Assembly: GCF_008801915.1 (NCBI RefSeq)
Contig: NZ_VZOV01000002.1
Span: forward strand, 62,001 to 126,000
Origin: Cupriavidus gilardii
GTDB taxonomy: Bacteria; Pseudomonadota; Gammaproteobacteria; Burkholderiales; Burkholderiaceae
Direction: 5' to 3'
DNA: 64,000 nucleotides
This document shows, piece by piece, positions 1 through 6,388 of this stretch (the stretch's first letter is position 1; each line of letters starts with the position of its first letter). The position numbers were made by a program, and so were the translations under genes. The notes beneath the pieces are model-generated. The model made no database searches. It had not been told where the DNA came from and saw only the letters and a program-made list of their open reading frames with translations.

Positions 1-70
1 CATGGCCGGCATGCAGCATCAGGGCGCGGTAGTGGTAGATCGGATGTGGCAGCAGCGACAGGATGGACAT
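1..70 (-). CDS. N-terminal fragment of a divergent gene, unidentified
   Basis: An open frame starts at an ATG at 70 and runs off the left edge after 23 codons. It begins MSILSLLPHPIYHYRAL, and a GAGG lies a few bases upstream. Only the N-terminus is visible, so no family can be named. It is divergent from the MocR-type regulator at 356, and MocR regulators often control a divergent transporter or PLP-linked enzyme gene; that link is inference. The frame could also be chance in such GC-rich DNA. Confidence 0.3.
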   Translation of the reverse strand, partial: MSILSLLPHPIYHYRALMLHAGH

Positions 71-294
71 GAGGGGCCTCGGGCTCGGGCGTCAAATTCA
101 GGGTCGGCGTCGGGGTCGGGTTCGGCTGCGGCAGCAACCGCGGCGGCGCCTCGTGCCGCCGGCACGACCAGACGGACCGGCCGGTTCGTCAGTGCCGCGA
201 TCGACTGAACGCAGCGTACCGGCCGCGGCCGCGGTGCGGCAGGCACACCGCACCGGAACGGACAGCAGAACAGAGCCCCATCCTTTGCTCTGTT

Positions 295-322
295 ACGATA
301 CGGCGGATACTTTTCTGTATCT
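295..322. promoter_or_regulatory. Candidate operator with GATAC repeats upstream of the MocR-type gene
   Basis: The 285-base space between the leftward frame and the regulator at 356 contains an AT-richer patch. GGATAC (305-310) and GTATCT (317-322) form an inverted repeat with one mismatch around a 6-base spacer, and a further CGATAC lies at 296-301. MocR-family proteins usually bind short repeated boxes in such divergent spaces. I see nothing else supportable between 71 and 294. Confidence 0.35.
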
Positions 323-355
323 GTTGCGCATCGGCCGGATGCGCCACCATGCCGC

Positions 356-1792
356 ATGGACTCCGCCCCGCTGTATCGCCAACTCGCCGGCCACTATCGG
401 CAGGCCATCGCCGCGGGCACGCTGCTGCCGGGCGAACGGATGCCCTCGATACGGGCCCTGATGGAGCGCCACGACGTCAGCCTGTCGACGGCGCTGCAGG
501 CGTGCCGCGAGATGGAGGCGCAAGGGCTGCTCGAAGCGCGCCCCCGCTCCGGCTACTTCGTCCGCCCCCCGGCACCGCAGACCACACCGATCGCCGAACC
601 GTCGGCATCGCTGCCCGATCCCGCCCAGTACGTCGGCATCCACGCGCGCATCTCGGCGATCATCGCGCGCGGCCGCCGGTATCCCGACGCGGTCAATCTT
701 GCGGGCGCCTGCGCGCCGCCCGAGCTCTATCCGGTCGAAGCGCTGCGCCAGGCCACCGGCCGCGCGCTGCGCCGCCACCCCAATCTGCTGGGCAGCGCGG
801 TCGAGCCCGACGGCCATCCGGCACTGCGCGCCGCGCTGGCGCGCCAGGCGCTGCAGGCCCGCATGACGCTGGCGCCGGAACAGATCGCCATCACGCATGG
901 CTGCACCGAGGCGCTGAACCTCGCCTTGCGCGCAGTGGCCGGCCCGGGCGACGTCATCGCGGTCGAATCGCCGACCTATTACGGATTGCTGCAAATCCTC
1001 GAAAGCCTCGGCATGCGGGCGCTCGAGGTCCCGTGCAGTCCGCAGACAGGGCTGTCGCTGGAGGCGCTGGAACTGGCCGCGCAGACCTACGACAACATTC
1101 GCGCGGTGGTGGTGGTGCCGAACCTGCAGAACCCGCAGGGCAGCATCATGCCGGACGCGAACAAGGCGCGGCTGGTGCAATGGTGCGAGGCCCGCGGCAT
1201 CGCGCTGATCGAGGACGACTGCTTCTCGACGCTGGCCGACGACGACACGCCGCTGGCGGCCGCCAAGGCATGGGACCGCAGCGGCAACGTGATCTACTGC
1301 GCGTCGCTGCACAAGAATCTGGCGCCCGGCATGCGGCTCGGCTGGATTGCCGCCGGCAGATGGCAGGCCCGCGTCGAGATGCTGAAGTTCAGCCAGTCGC
1401 GGCCGAACGAACTGCTGTCGCAGATCGCCGTGGCCGAGCTGATGGCGTCCGGCGATGTCGATCGGCATCTGCGGCGGCTGCGCGCGCGGCTGCGCCACCA
1501 GCGTCATTGGGCAGCGGAGACCATCGCGGCGCTGTTTCCGCCCGGCACGCGGCTGTCGGCACCGCAGGGCGGCATGCATCTATGGGTGGAATTGCCGGAC
1601 CGGCTGTCGTCGGAGGCGGTGTTCGAGCAGGCGCTCGAAGCCGGCGTGCGCGTGATGCCAGGCGTGGTGTTCTCCAACTCGAGCCGCTTCGACCATTGCC
1701 TGCGGATCAATATCGGCGCGCCGCGCTCGACCGCGCTGGAGCGGGCGTATCGGAAGCTGGCGGGAGTGGTGGCGCGGCTGTCGCCACGCTAG
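356..1792 (+). CDS. MocR/PdxR-type transcriptional regulator with aminotransferase domain
   Basis: This 478-residue protein has an N-terminal GntR-type winged helix (about residues 5-75, with SIRALMERHDVSLSTALQA as the helix-turn-helix) joined by a linker to a class I aminotransferase fold (about 100-478). The aminotransferase part keeps the NPQG-type substrate loop and a PLP lysine at residue 320 in SLHKNLAPGMRLGW. Such proteins are usually PLP-sensing regulators rather than enzymes. The ATG at 356 is chosen because the wing helix begins at once; the Shine-Dalgarno is weak. A perfect 11-bp hairpin follows the stop. The regulated gene is probably the divergent one leaving the window, which is inference. 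Confidence 0.9.
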   Translation: MDSAPLYRQLAGHYRQAIAAGTLLPGERMPSIRALMERHDVSLSTALQACREMEAQGLLEARPRSGYFVRPPAPQTTPIAEPSASLPDPAQYVGIHARISAIIARGRRYPDAVNLAGACAPPELYPVEALRQATGRALRRHPNLLGSAVEPDGHPALRAALARQALQARMTLAPEQIAITHGCTEALNLALRAVAGPGDVIAVESPTYYGLLQILESLGMRALEVPCSPQTGLSLEALELAAQTYDNIRAVVVVPNLQNPQGSIMPDANKARLVQWCEARGIALIEDDCFSTLADDDTPLAAAKAWDRSGNVIYCASLHKNLAPGMRLGWIAAGRWQARVEMLKFSQSRPNELLSQIAVAELMASGDVDRHLRRLRARLRHQRHWAAETIAALFPPGTRLSAPQGGMHLWVELPDRLSSEAVFEQALEAGVRVMPGVVFSNSSRFDHCLRINIGAPRSTALERAYRKLAGVVARLSPR

Positions 1793-1803
1793 GAGGAGCG
1801 GTG

Positions 1804-1828
1804 GGACGCGGTGCATGGCACCGCGTCC
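1804..1828. terminator. Bidirectional hairpin between convergent genes
   Basis: A perfect 11-bp stem (1804-1814 with 1818-1828) closes a 3-base loop between the stop of the MocR-type gene and the stop of the LpxO-like gene. There is no long T-run on either side, so the role as terminator for both genes rests on the stem strength and on the convergent position. Confidence 0.55.
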
Positions 1829-1860
1829 TTGCAGCGGCTGCGGTCCCGAAGCCGGCAGCG

Positions 1861-2763
1861 CTACAGGAAGACGATCAGCGCGACGCCGGCGGCGATCAGG
1901 CCGAACTTCACCACGTAATAGACCTGGCGGTTCCACGCTTTCAGGCGGCGGCGATATTGGCCGCCCAACCAGACGATGCGGAACAGCTTGTTGATCATGC
2001 CGGTCTGGTCGTTCTCGTCGTTCGGCGAACTGGCGGCGCTCATCACCTTGCGGCCCAGCCAGCGATTGATCTTGCCGGCCCAGCCATAACGCATCGGCCG
2101 TTCGATGTCGCAGAACAGGATCAGCCGGTTCTGGTCGCTGCGGTTCTCCGCCCAGTGCAGATAGGTCTCGTCGAAGACCACGCCCTGCCCGTCGCGCCAG
2201 CTGTGCCGCTCCCCGTCGACCTCGATGAAGCAGCGGTCGTCGTTCGGCGTGGCCAGCCCGAGGTGGTAGCGCAGCGAACCGGCGAACGGATCGCGGTGCG
2301 GATTGAGCTTGCCGCCCGGCGGCAGCTCGGCAAACATCGCGGCCTTGACGAACGGCAGTTCGCGCAGCAGCGCGACCGTGCGCGGGCACAGCTGCTCGGC
2401 CGACGGGTGATGCGCCTCGTACCACTTCAGGTAAAAGCGCTTCCAGCCGTATTTGAAGAAGGAATTGAAGCCGGCATCGTCGTTCTTCTCGGCCGCCTTG
2501 ATCTTGCGCATCGCGGCCAGCGCCAGCCCTTCGTCGCGGATCTCGGGCCAGGCGGCGCGCAGCTTCTCCAGTTCAGGGAAGCGCTCCACCGGGATGAACG
2601 GCGTGCGGGGAACGCCGGAGAACGCGTACATGAAGCAATTGACCGGCGCCACCAGCGCCGAATGATCCAGCAATTGCCGCCAGATGCGCAGACGCACCTT
2701 GCCGCGGAAATGCACATACAGAATCGCGCCGAGATAGGCCGCGACAATGATCCACTTGACCAC
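1861..2763 (-). CDS. lpxO: LpxO-like lipid A hydroxylase (aspartyl/asparaginyl beta-hydroxylase family)
   Basis: The 300-residue product is an Fe(II)/2-oxoglutarate dioxygenase of the aspartyl/asparaginyl hydroxylase family. The metal triad is visible as His156 and Asp158 in NPHRDPF and His203 in YLHWAENR, followed by an arginine in QNRLILFCD that would bind 2-oxoglutarate. An N-terminal hydrophobic helix (1-20) and another at the C-terminus (about 280-300) place it in the inner membrane with a cytoplasmic catalytic domain. LpxO enzymes add a 2-hydroxyl to a secondary acyl chain of lipid A. The start is a GTG at 2763 behind a GGGGGAG Shine-Dalgarno. Substrate assignment is by family; a peptide substrate is less likely given the membrane helices. 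Confidence 0.8.
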   Translation of the reverse strand: MVKWIIVAAYLGAILYVHFRGKVRLRIWRQLLDHSALVAPVNCFMYAFSGVPRTPFIPVERFPELEKLRAAWPEIRDEGLALAAMRKIKAAEKNDDAGFNSFFKYGWKRFYLKWYEAHHPSAEQLCPRTVALLRELPFVKAAMFAELPPGGKLNPHRDPFAGSLRYHLGLATPNDDRCFIEVDGERHSWRDGQGVVFDETYLHWAENRSDQNRLILFCDIERPMRYGWAGKINRWLGRKVMSAASSPNDENDQTGMINKLFRIVWLGGQYRRRLKAWNRQVYYVVKFGLIAAGVALIVFL

Positions 2764-2880
2764 CTCGAACTCCCCCTGAGCTGCCTGGTGCCAGCCTGTT
2801 GCCGTGCGGGCAAAGGCACACCATTAGCAATGAAGGATCGTAGTTTACCTAAATGGCAGGCTCGGCGCTGGAGAGCGGGA

Positions 2881-3192
2881 TCAAGGCTTGCCGCGGGACT
2901 GGCGGGCGATGCGCTCGATCAGCGCGCGGGCGTCGTCGGGAGCGCCCTGCAAGGTCAGAAGGCGCGCGTTCAGCACCATGTTTTCGAGGACCAGCTTGGC
3001 GGTCGAGGCCCACATGGTGGCCAGCACCGCGTCGACCGGCATGCCGGCCGCTTCCATTGCCTGCGAGCGCTCGGCCACCAGACGGCAGACCAGGGACCGC
3101 AGCGCGCCGTCGTCGAATGGCAGGTTCGCATAGTCGATCGGATCTTCCTTCTCGACCTCCACCATCAATTGCATCAGCATGTCCTCGGTCAT
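2881..3192 (-). CDS. Conserved-looking small cytoplasmic protein, unknown function
   Basis: This 103-residue acidic helical protein (MTEDMLMQLMVEVEKEDPID...) has no signal peptide, membrane segment or motif that I recognise. The ATG at 3192 follows a good AAGGAG. Its codon use matches that of neighbouring genes, with G or C in most third positions, which supports real coding. It lies 117 bases upstream of the LpxO-like gene on the same strand and could share its transcript. No function is assigned. Confidence 0.6.
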   Translation of the reverse strand: MTEDMLMQLMVEVEKEDPIDYANLPFDDGALRSLVCRLVAERSQAMEAAGMPVDAVLATMWASTAKLVLENMVLNARLLTLQGAPDDARALIERIARQSRGKP

Positions 3193-3442
3193 CGGCAGCT
3201 CCTTGCGGGATGATGCGGGTGGCCCCTTGCGGGATCGGGCAGCGGCGGCGCGGGCGCGGGGCCGATGCGACCGAAGCTACGGCAAACGGCGCCGGGCTGT
3301 CAATTCCGGGCCCTCGCCCGGTGCGACGAATCGATCCCGGCCAGCGATAGAAAATGGCCTCGCACGCAAGCTGAACAAAGCGCGGGCGGCACGGTCAGAT
3401 CACGTGGTTCTCATTCTCATTTCGACCGGAGACGCACGAACA

Positions 3443-3742
3443 ATGACGAAGCGTTTGTTGTCCGCCATGCGGCAGTACGCATGGTTCCAGGGAGTCAAGC
3501 ATCACGTCGTCCAGGGTGTCGAGGCGCTGGCCGAGCTGCTGAAGTCCCCTTCCGTCGCCGCGCGCGCGGTGGCCGCGATCATCGCCGAGACCGAGCACGG
3601 CGTGCAGGTGTGGGTGTCGTACTTCGGCAAGCCGCTCGACCCGCATACCAACTACGTGCTGTGGCCCACCCGCGCGCTGAAGGCGGCGCGCCGGCGCGTC
3701 GCGCTTCCGGTCTTTCCGGCCCGCGATCGGCCCGAAGGTTGA
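3443..3742 (+). CDS. Small protein of unknown function
   Basis: A 99-residue frame starts at ATG 3443, with GGAGA about ten bases upstream. The protein is basic at both ends and begins MTKRLLSAMRQYAWFQGVKHH. Its middle (VQVWVSYFGKPLDPHTNYVLW) could form a short beta-sheet. A longer frame to the left is open but has no ribosome site. The 250 bases before it (3193-3442) hold no clear gene. I do not recognise the family. Confidence 0.5.
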   Translation: MTKRLLSAMRQYAWFQGVKHHVVQGVEALAELLKSPSVAARAVAAIIAETEHGVQVWVSYFGKPLDPHTNYVLWPTRALKAARRRVALPVFPARDRPEG

Positions 3743-3869
3743 CGGCGTAAAGTCGACGGCGTCAATCGCCATCGGACAGGCGTGCTGTAGGCCACGTCCC
3801 GACAGCAGGCGCCCCGGGGCCGCCACTAGAATGGACATCACACCGCCAACCCACAGCACGGAGGCCGAG

Positions 3870-4166
3870 ATGGACATGCCCGAACCGGTACACGACGAAG
3901 CGCTGGTCAACCTTTACCTCGAGCGCATCTCGGCGCTGTCGGTCAGCGCGTTCGATGGCGCCGATGTCGGTGACGAACTGCAGCAGCTGATGACCGAGGC
4001 GGTCAGCGAATGCGACGCCAGCAAGACGGCTCCGGTCGGCAACAATCTGCAAGTCCTGGTGGCCAGGTTGCGCGAACGCGCCGAGGCCGCGGAGCGTGAA
4101 GATCAGCCGGCGATACGCGAGACGTTCGAACAGGCGATCGCGCTGGCGGGCGGTTCCGCGGTGTAA
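3870..4166 (+). CDS. Small acidic helical protein, unknown function
   Basis: The 98-residue product begins MDMPEPVHDEALVNLYLE and is acidic and largely helical, with a predicted amphipathic C-terminal half (LQVLVARLRERAEAAERED). The start at 3870 is chosen because GGAGG at 3860-3864 sits five bases upstream; an in-frame ATG at 3831 lacks such a site. There is no signal peptide or membrane helix. It is followed by the structured region next to tRNA-fMet. No family is recognised. Confidence 0.5.
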   Translation: MDMPEPVHDEALVNLYLERISALSVSAFDGADVGDELQQLMTEAVSECDASKTAPVGNNLQVLVARLRERAEAAEREDQPAIRETFEQAIALAGGSAV

Positions 4167-4270
4167 GCGCGGCAAGGCGCGGACGACCCGGCCCCGATGC
4201 ATCGAACACGGAGGCAGTGAAGGCGGTACTTGTCAGGGGGATACTGCGAGGGACGGAACTGCGTGCCGCT

Positions 4271-4329
4271 GAGATGTCTGCACGGTACCTGGTTCAATGG
4301 CCAGGCACCGTGCGTAACGACGACATCTC
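4271..4329 (-). other. Long nested hairpin just downstream of tRNA-fMet
   Basis: Outer arms GAGATGTC (4271-4278) and GACATCTC (4322-4329) are exact complements. Inside them, GCACGGT (4280-4286) pairs with ACCGTGC (4307-4313) and CCTGG (4288-4292) with CCAGG (4301-4305), around an 8-base loop. On the minus strand it starts eight bases after the tRNA CCA end. No U-tract follows, so it may be a tRNA 3' trailer structure, a factor-dependent terminator or a small repeat element. Confidence 0.45.
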
Positions 4330-4336
4330 GGGAATC

Positions 4337-4413
<77 letters not shown>

Positions 4414-4427
4414 TCTGGAAGAACAAC

Positions 4428-4456
4428 ATTATGCAGCAATCGCGCCGCCATTGCAA
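4428..4456 (-). promoter_or_regulatory. Sigma-70 promoter of tRNA-fMet
   Basis: On the minus strand TTGCAA (4456-4451) is followed by a 17-base spacer and CATAAT (4433-4428), about 15 bases before the mature tRNA 5' end at 4413. Both boxes differ from consensus at only one or two bases, which fits a strong stable-RNA promoter. Confidence 0.75.
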
Positions 4457-4548
4457 GCCTTATTGTCGGCACGAACTCCGGCCGCGAAGCGGCAATCCAT
4501 CACAACGTGACATGATGGCGCACGACTCCCGCGATGCCGCCACGGGCC

Positions 4549-4809
4549 TCAGCACTCCGGACCGAGAATGCGATCGACGCGCGCGTAACCCGCGCTGAAG
4601 GCCGCGACCTCGGCGGCATGGCGGGTCGCAAAGACCTGCTCGCCGCTGGAGATCATCTCGACATCGCCGGCATCGCTCGGATCGCCACCCTCCTGCCCGA
4701 TGCGGACCTCGTAGGTCCATCCCGAGGCTCCGCCACCCTCTCGCTCGGACACCAGCACATAAACGTCCATGCCGCGATAGTCCTCGACACGCCAGTCGTC
4801 GTCATGCAT
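4549..4809 (-). CDS. Small soluble protein, unknown function
   Basis: The 86-residue product starts MHDDDWRVEDYRGMDVYVLV from the ATG at 4809, which follows a strong AGGAGG; a longer open frame upstream to 4977 has no such site. The pattern of alternating short beta-strands (WRVEDYRGMDVYVLVSE, WTYEVRIG) followed by a helix (RHAAEVAAFSAGYARVDRIL) suggests a compact alpha/beta domain. There is no signal peptide or metal motif. I do not recognise a named family with certainty. Confidence 0.6.
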   Translation of the reverse strand: MHDDDWRVEDYRGMDVYVLVSEREGGGASGWTYEVRIGQEGGDPSDAGDVEMISSGEQVFATRHAAEVAAFSAGYARVDRILGPEC

Positions 4810-5041
4810 CGCACCTCCTGCAATGGGCCTGGTACACAGGTTCAGGCTAGCCAGCGTGCGGCGCAGGCGCAAGGCGGCGAAGGCTGACGCGGCTGTCGGA
4901 GAACGGCGCAGTCGAAACGCAATTTGACAGTGAGCCTGCTCGATTCGTGCCATCATCCTCGCCATTGCAGAACCCATGTCAGCCAGGCATTCCCGCCTGG
5001 CCGCAAGCCCGGCCAGAACCCCGCACCAACGTCAATGCATC

Positions 5042-5464
5042 ATGGAAAATCGCAAGATGGACCGAATCGATCGACTGGAACAATCGGTGACCCGGCTCGA
5101 GGGCGACGTCTCGATGTTGAAGACCGACGTGTCGACTCTAAAGGCCGACGTCTCATCGCTGAAGACGGACGTCTCGTCCCTGAAGACGGACGTGTCGTCC
5201 CTGAAGACCGATGTCGCCCACCTGACCACCAGTGTCGCGGACATCCAGACCACGCTGACGCGCCTCGACGCCAAGCTTGACCTCGGCGAGATCCGGGCCT
5301 CGGTCGAACGCGCGCATACCGACATCTACAAGTGGGTCGCCACGCTTGCCATCTCCGTCGCCGCGCTAGGCTTCGCGGCATACGCTGGACTGAAGGCCGG
5401 CGCCAACGTCCAGAGCGGCCGCCCAAGCGCGGTGGCAAACAGCGAGAATCCGGCCGCGCTGTAA
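5042..5464 (+). CDS. Coiled-coil protein with C-terminal membrane anchor
   Basis: The 140-residue product has three parts. A charged N-terminus (MENRKMDRIDRLEQSV) is followed by a coiled coil of near-identical seven-residue units of the form SLKTDVS (about residues 23-60). A single transmembrane helix (WVATLAISVAALGFAAYAGL, near 102-121) comes before a short tail. This architecture, with a tandem heptad coil and one membrane anchor, is common in small hemolysin-XhlA-like or unassigned proteobacterial proteins. The ATG at 5042 or 5057 could be the start; neither has a strong ribosome site. Function is unknown. Confidence 0.6.
   Translation: MENRKMDRIDRLEQSVTRLEGDVSMLKTDVSTLKADVSSLKTDVSSLKTDVSSLKTDVAHLTTSVADIQTTLTRLDAKLDLGEIRASVERAHTDIYKWVATLAISVAALGFAAYAGLKAGANVQSGRPSAVANSENPAAL
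5110..5220 (+). repeat. 21-base tandem repeats encoding heptads
   Basis: The coiled-coil gene contains five imperfect 21-base units, each giving one SLKTDVS-like heptad. The three units near 5155-5217 differ at only a few bases, which suggests recent duplication by slippage and possible length variation between strains. Confidence 0.7.
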
Positions 5465-5542
5465 GGGGGAGCGCTCGATCAGCGTCGATCGCCACGCTGA
5501 CGGCCGGGCATCCGCGGCAATCCAGCCCCCACCGGCAACACC

Positions 5543-5582
5543 AAAACAAAAACGGCCTGGAGAGAAGACTCTCCAGGCCGTT
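5543..5582 (-). terminator. Rho-independent terminator of tRNA-Arg
   Basis: A perfect 14-bp stem (5551-5564 with 5569-5582) closes an AAGA loop. On the minus strand it is followed by a T-rich tract (TTTTTGTTTT, from 5552 down to 5543). It lies 15 bases beyond the tRNA-Arg 3' end and is a textbook intrinsic terminator. Confidence 0.9.
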
Positions 5583-5597
5583 CGTACTGCATGTAGG

Positions 5598-5674
5598 TGG
5601 CGCGGCTGGCAGGATTCGAACCCACGACCCCTTGGTTCGTAGCCAAGTACTCTATCCAACTGAGCTACAGCCGC
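5598..5674 (-). tRNA. tRNA-Arg (ACG)
   Basis: This is a 77-base minus-strand tRNA with CCA encoded. The acceptor arms GCGGCTG and CAGCCGC pair fully, the T-arm GTGGGTTCGAATCC is canonical and the anticodon loop CTACGAA gives ACG. The A34 would be deaminated to inosine to read the CGN arginine codons. Confidence 0.95.
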
Positions 5675-5687
5675 ACGCGAGAAAGAG

Positions 5688-5716
5688 ATTATATCGCGTT
5701 TTTTGTTTTTGGGAAG
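5688..5716 (-). promoter_or_regulatory. Promoter of tRNA-Arg
   Basis: A perfect TATAAT (5693-5688, minus strand) lies 13 bases before the tRNA. The matching -35 is poor (CTTCCC at 5716-5711, spacer 17). The A-rich spacer is unusual for this GC-rich DNA. Confidence 0.6.
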
Positions 5717-5763
5717 CCCCCGGCGCCATCTTTTTCGGCGTCACCGTTGCAGGCCGCTGTTCC

Positions 5764-5769
5764 TATAAT
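5764..5769 (+). promoter_or_regulatory. -10 box of greB
   Basis: A perfect TATAAT lies 28 bases before the greB start. No good -35 is found at 16-18 bases; TTGCAG at 5747-5752 is too close. The greB and tRNA-Arg promoters are divergent and about 70 bases apart. Confidence 0.5.
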
Positions 5770-5797
5770 GTCTGCCTGCCAAGAAGTGATCCGTACC

Positions 5798-6364
5798 ATG
5801 AGCAAGGCATTTGTCAAAGAACCGTCGGACGACGAAGACGACGACCTTCCCGAAGGCGCGACCCCGCTGCCTGCCGGCACCAAGAACTACATCACCGCGC
5901 AGGGCTACCAGCGGCTGCGCGGCGAGTTGATGCACCTGATCGATGTCGAGCGACCCGAGATCGTACAGATCGTTTCGTGGGCCGCGTCGAACGGCGATCG
6001 TTCGGAAAACGGCGACTACCTGTACGGCAAGAAGCGTCTGCGCGAGATCGATCGGCGCATCCGCTTCCTGACCCGCCGGCTCGACAAGGCCGAGGTGGTC
6101 GACCCTTCGCTGCAGGGCGACAACGACCAGATCTTCTTCGGCGCGACGGTGACCTACGCCAACCAGTCCGGCGAGGAAAACACCATCACGATCGTCGGCA
6201 TGGACGAGGTCGATCTGGACGCGCACCGGGTCAGCTGGATCTCGCCGATCGCCAAGGCGCTGATCAAGGCCCGCGAAGGCGATACCGTGCCGCTGCGCAC
6301 GCCGAGCGGCATCGAACAGATCGATATTCTGGAAGTCCGCTATCCGAAGCGCGGCGAGGCCTGA
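5798..6364 (+). CDS. greB: Transcription elongation factor GreB
   Basis: The 188-residue protein has the two GreA/GreB domains: an N-terminal coiled coil carrying the acidic tip (the SNGDRSENGDYLYGKKRLREID region, about residues 67-90) and a C-terminal FKBP-like domain (about 110-188). GreB enters the secondary channel of RNA polymerase and stimulates cleavage of backtracked RNA. The spacing and the YGKKRLREID sequence favour GreB over GreA. An extra N-terminal segment of about 30 residues (EPSDDEDDDLPEGATPL) is acidic and makes the protein longer than the usual 158 or so. The gene converges on spoT with only 24 bases between stops. Confidence 0.95.
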   Translation: MSKAFVKEPSDDEDDDLPEGATPLPAGTKNYITAQGYQRLRGELMHLIDVERPEIVQIVSWAASNGDRSENGDYLYGKKRLREIDRRIRFLTRRLDKAEVVDPSLQGDNDQIFFGATVTYANQSGEENTITIVGMDEVDLDAHRVSWISPIAKALIKAREGDTVPLRTPSGIEQIDILEVRYPKRGEA

Positions 6365-6388
6365 GGCCCTGCCGACCCCGGCCGCGCG

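Noticed and set aside
349..3213. Very long plus-strand open frame (954 codons) across the MocR-type gene and the LpxO-like gene
   Set aside because: It is a frame shadow in GC-rich DNA: the translation is Arg/Ala/Gly-rich and low in motif, and the two real genes in other frames have full domains and ribosome sites.
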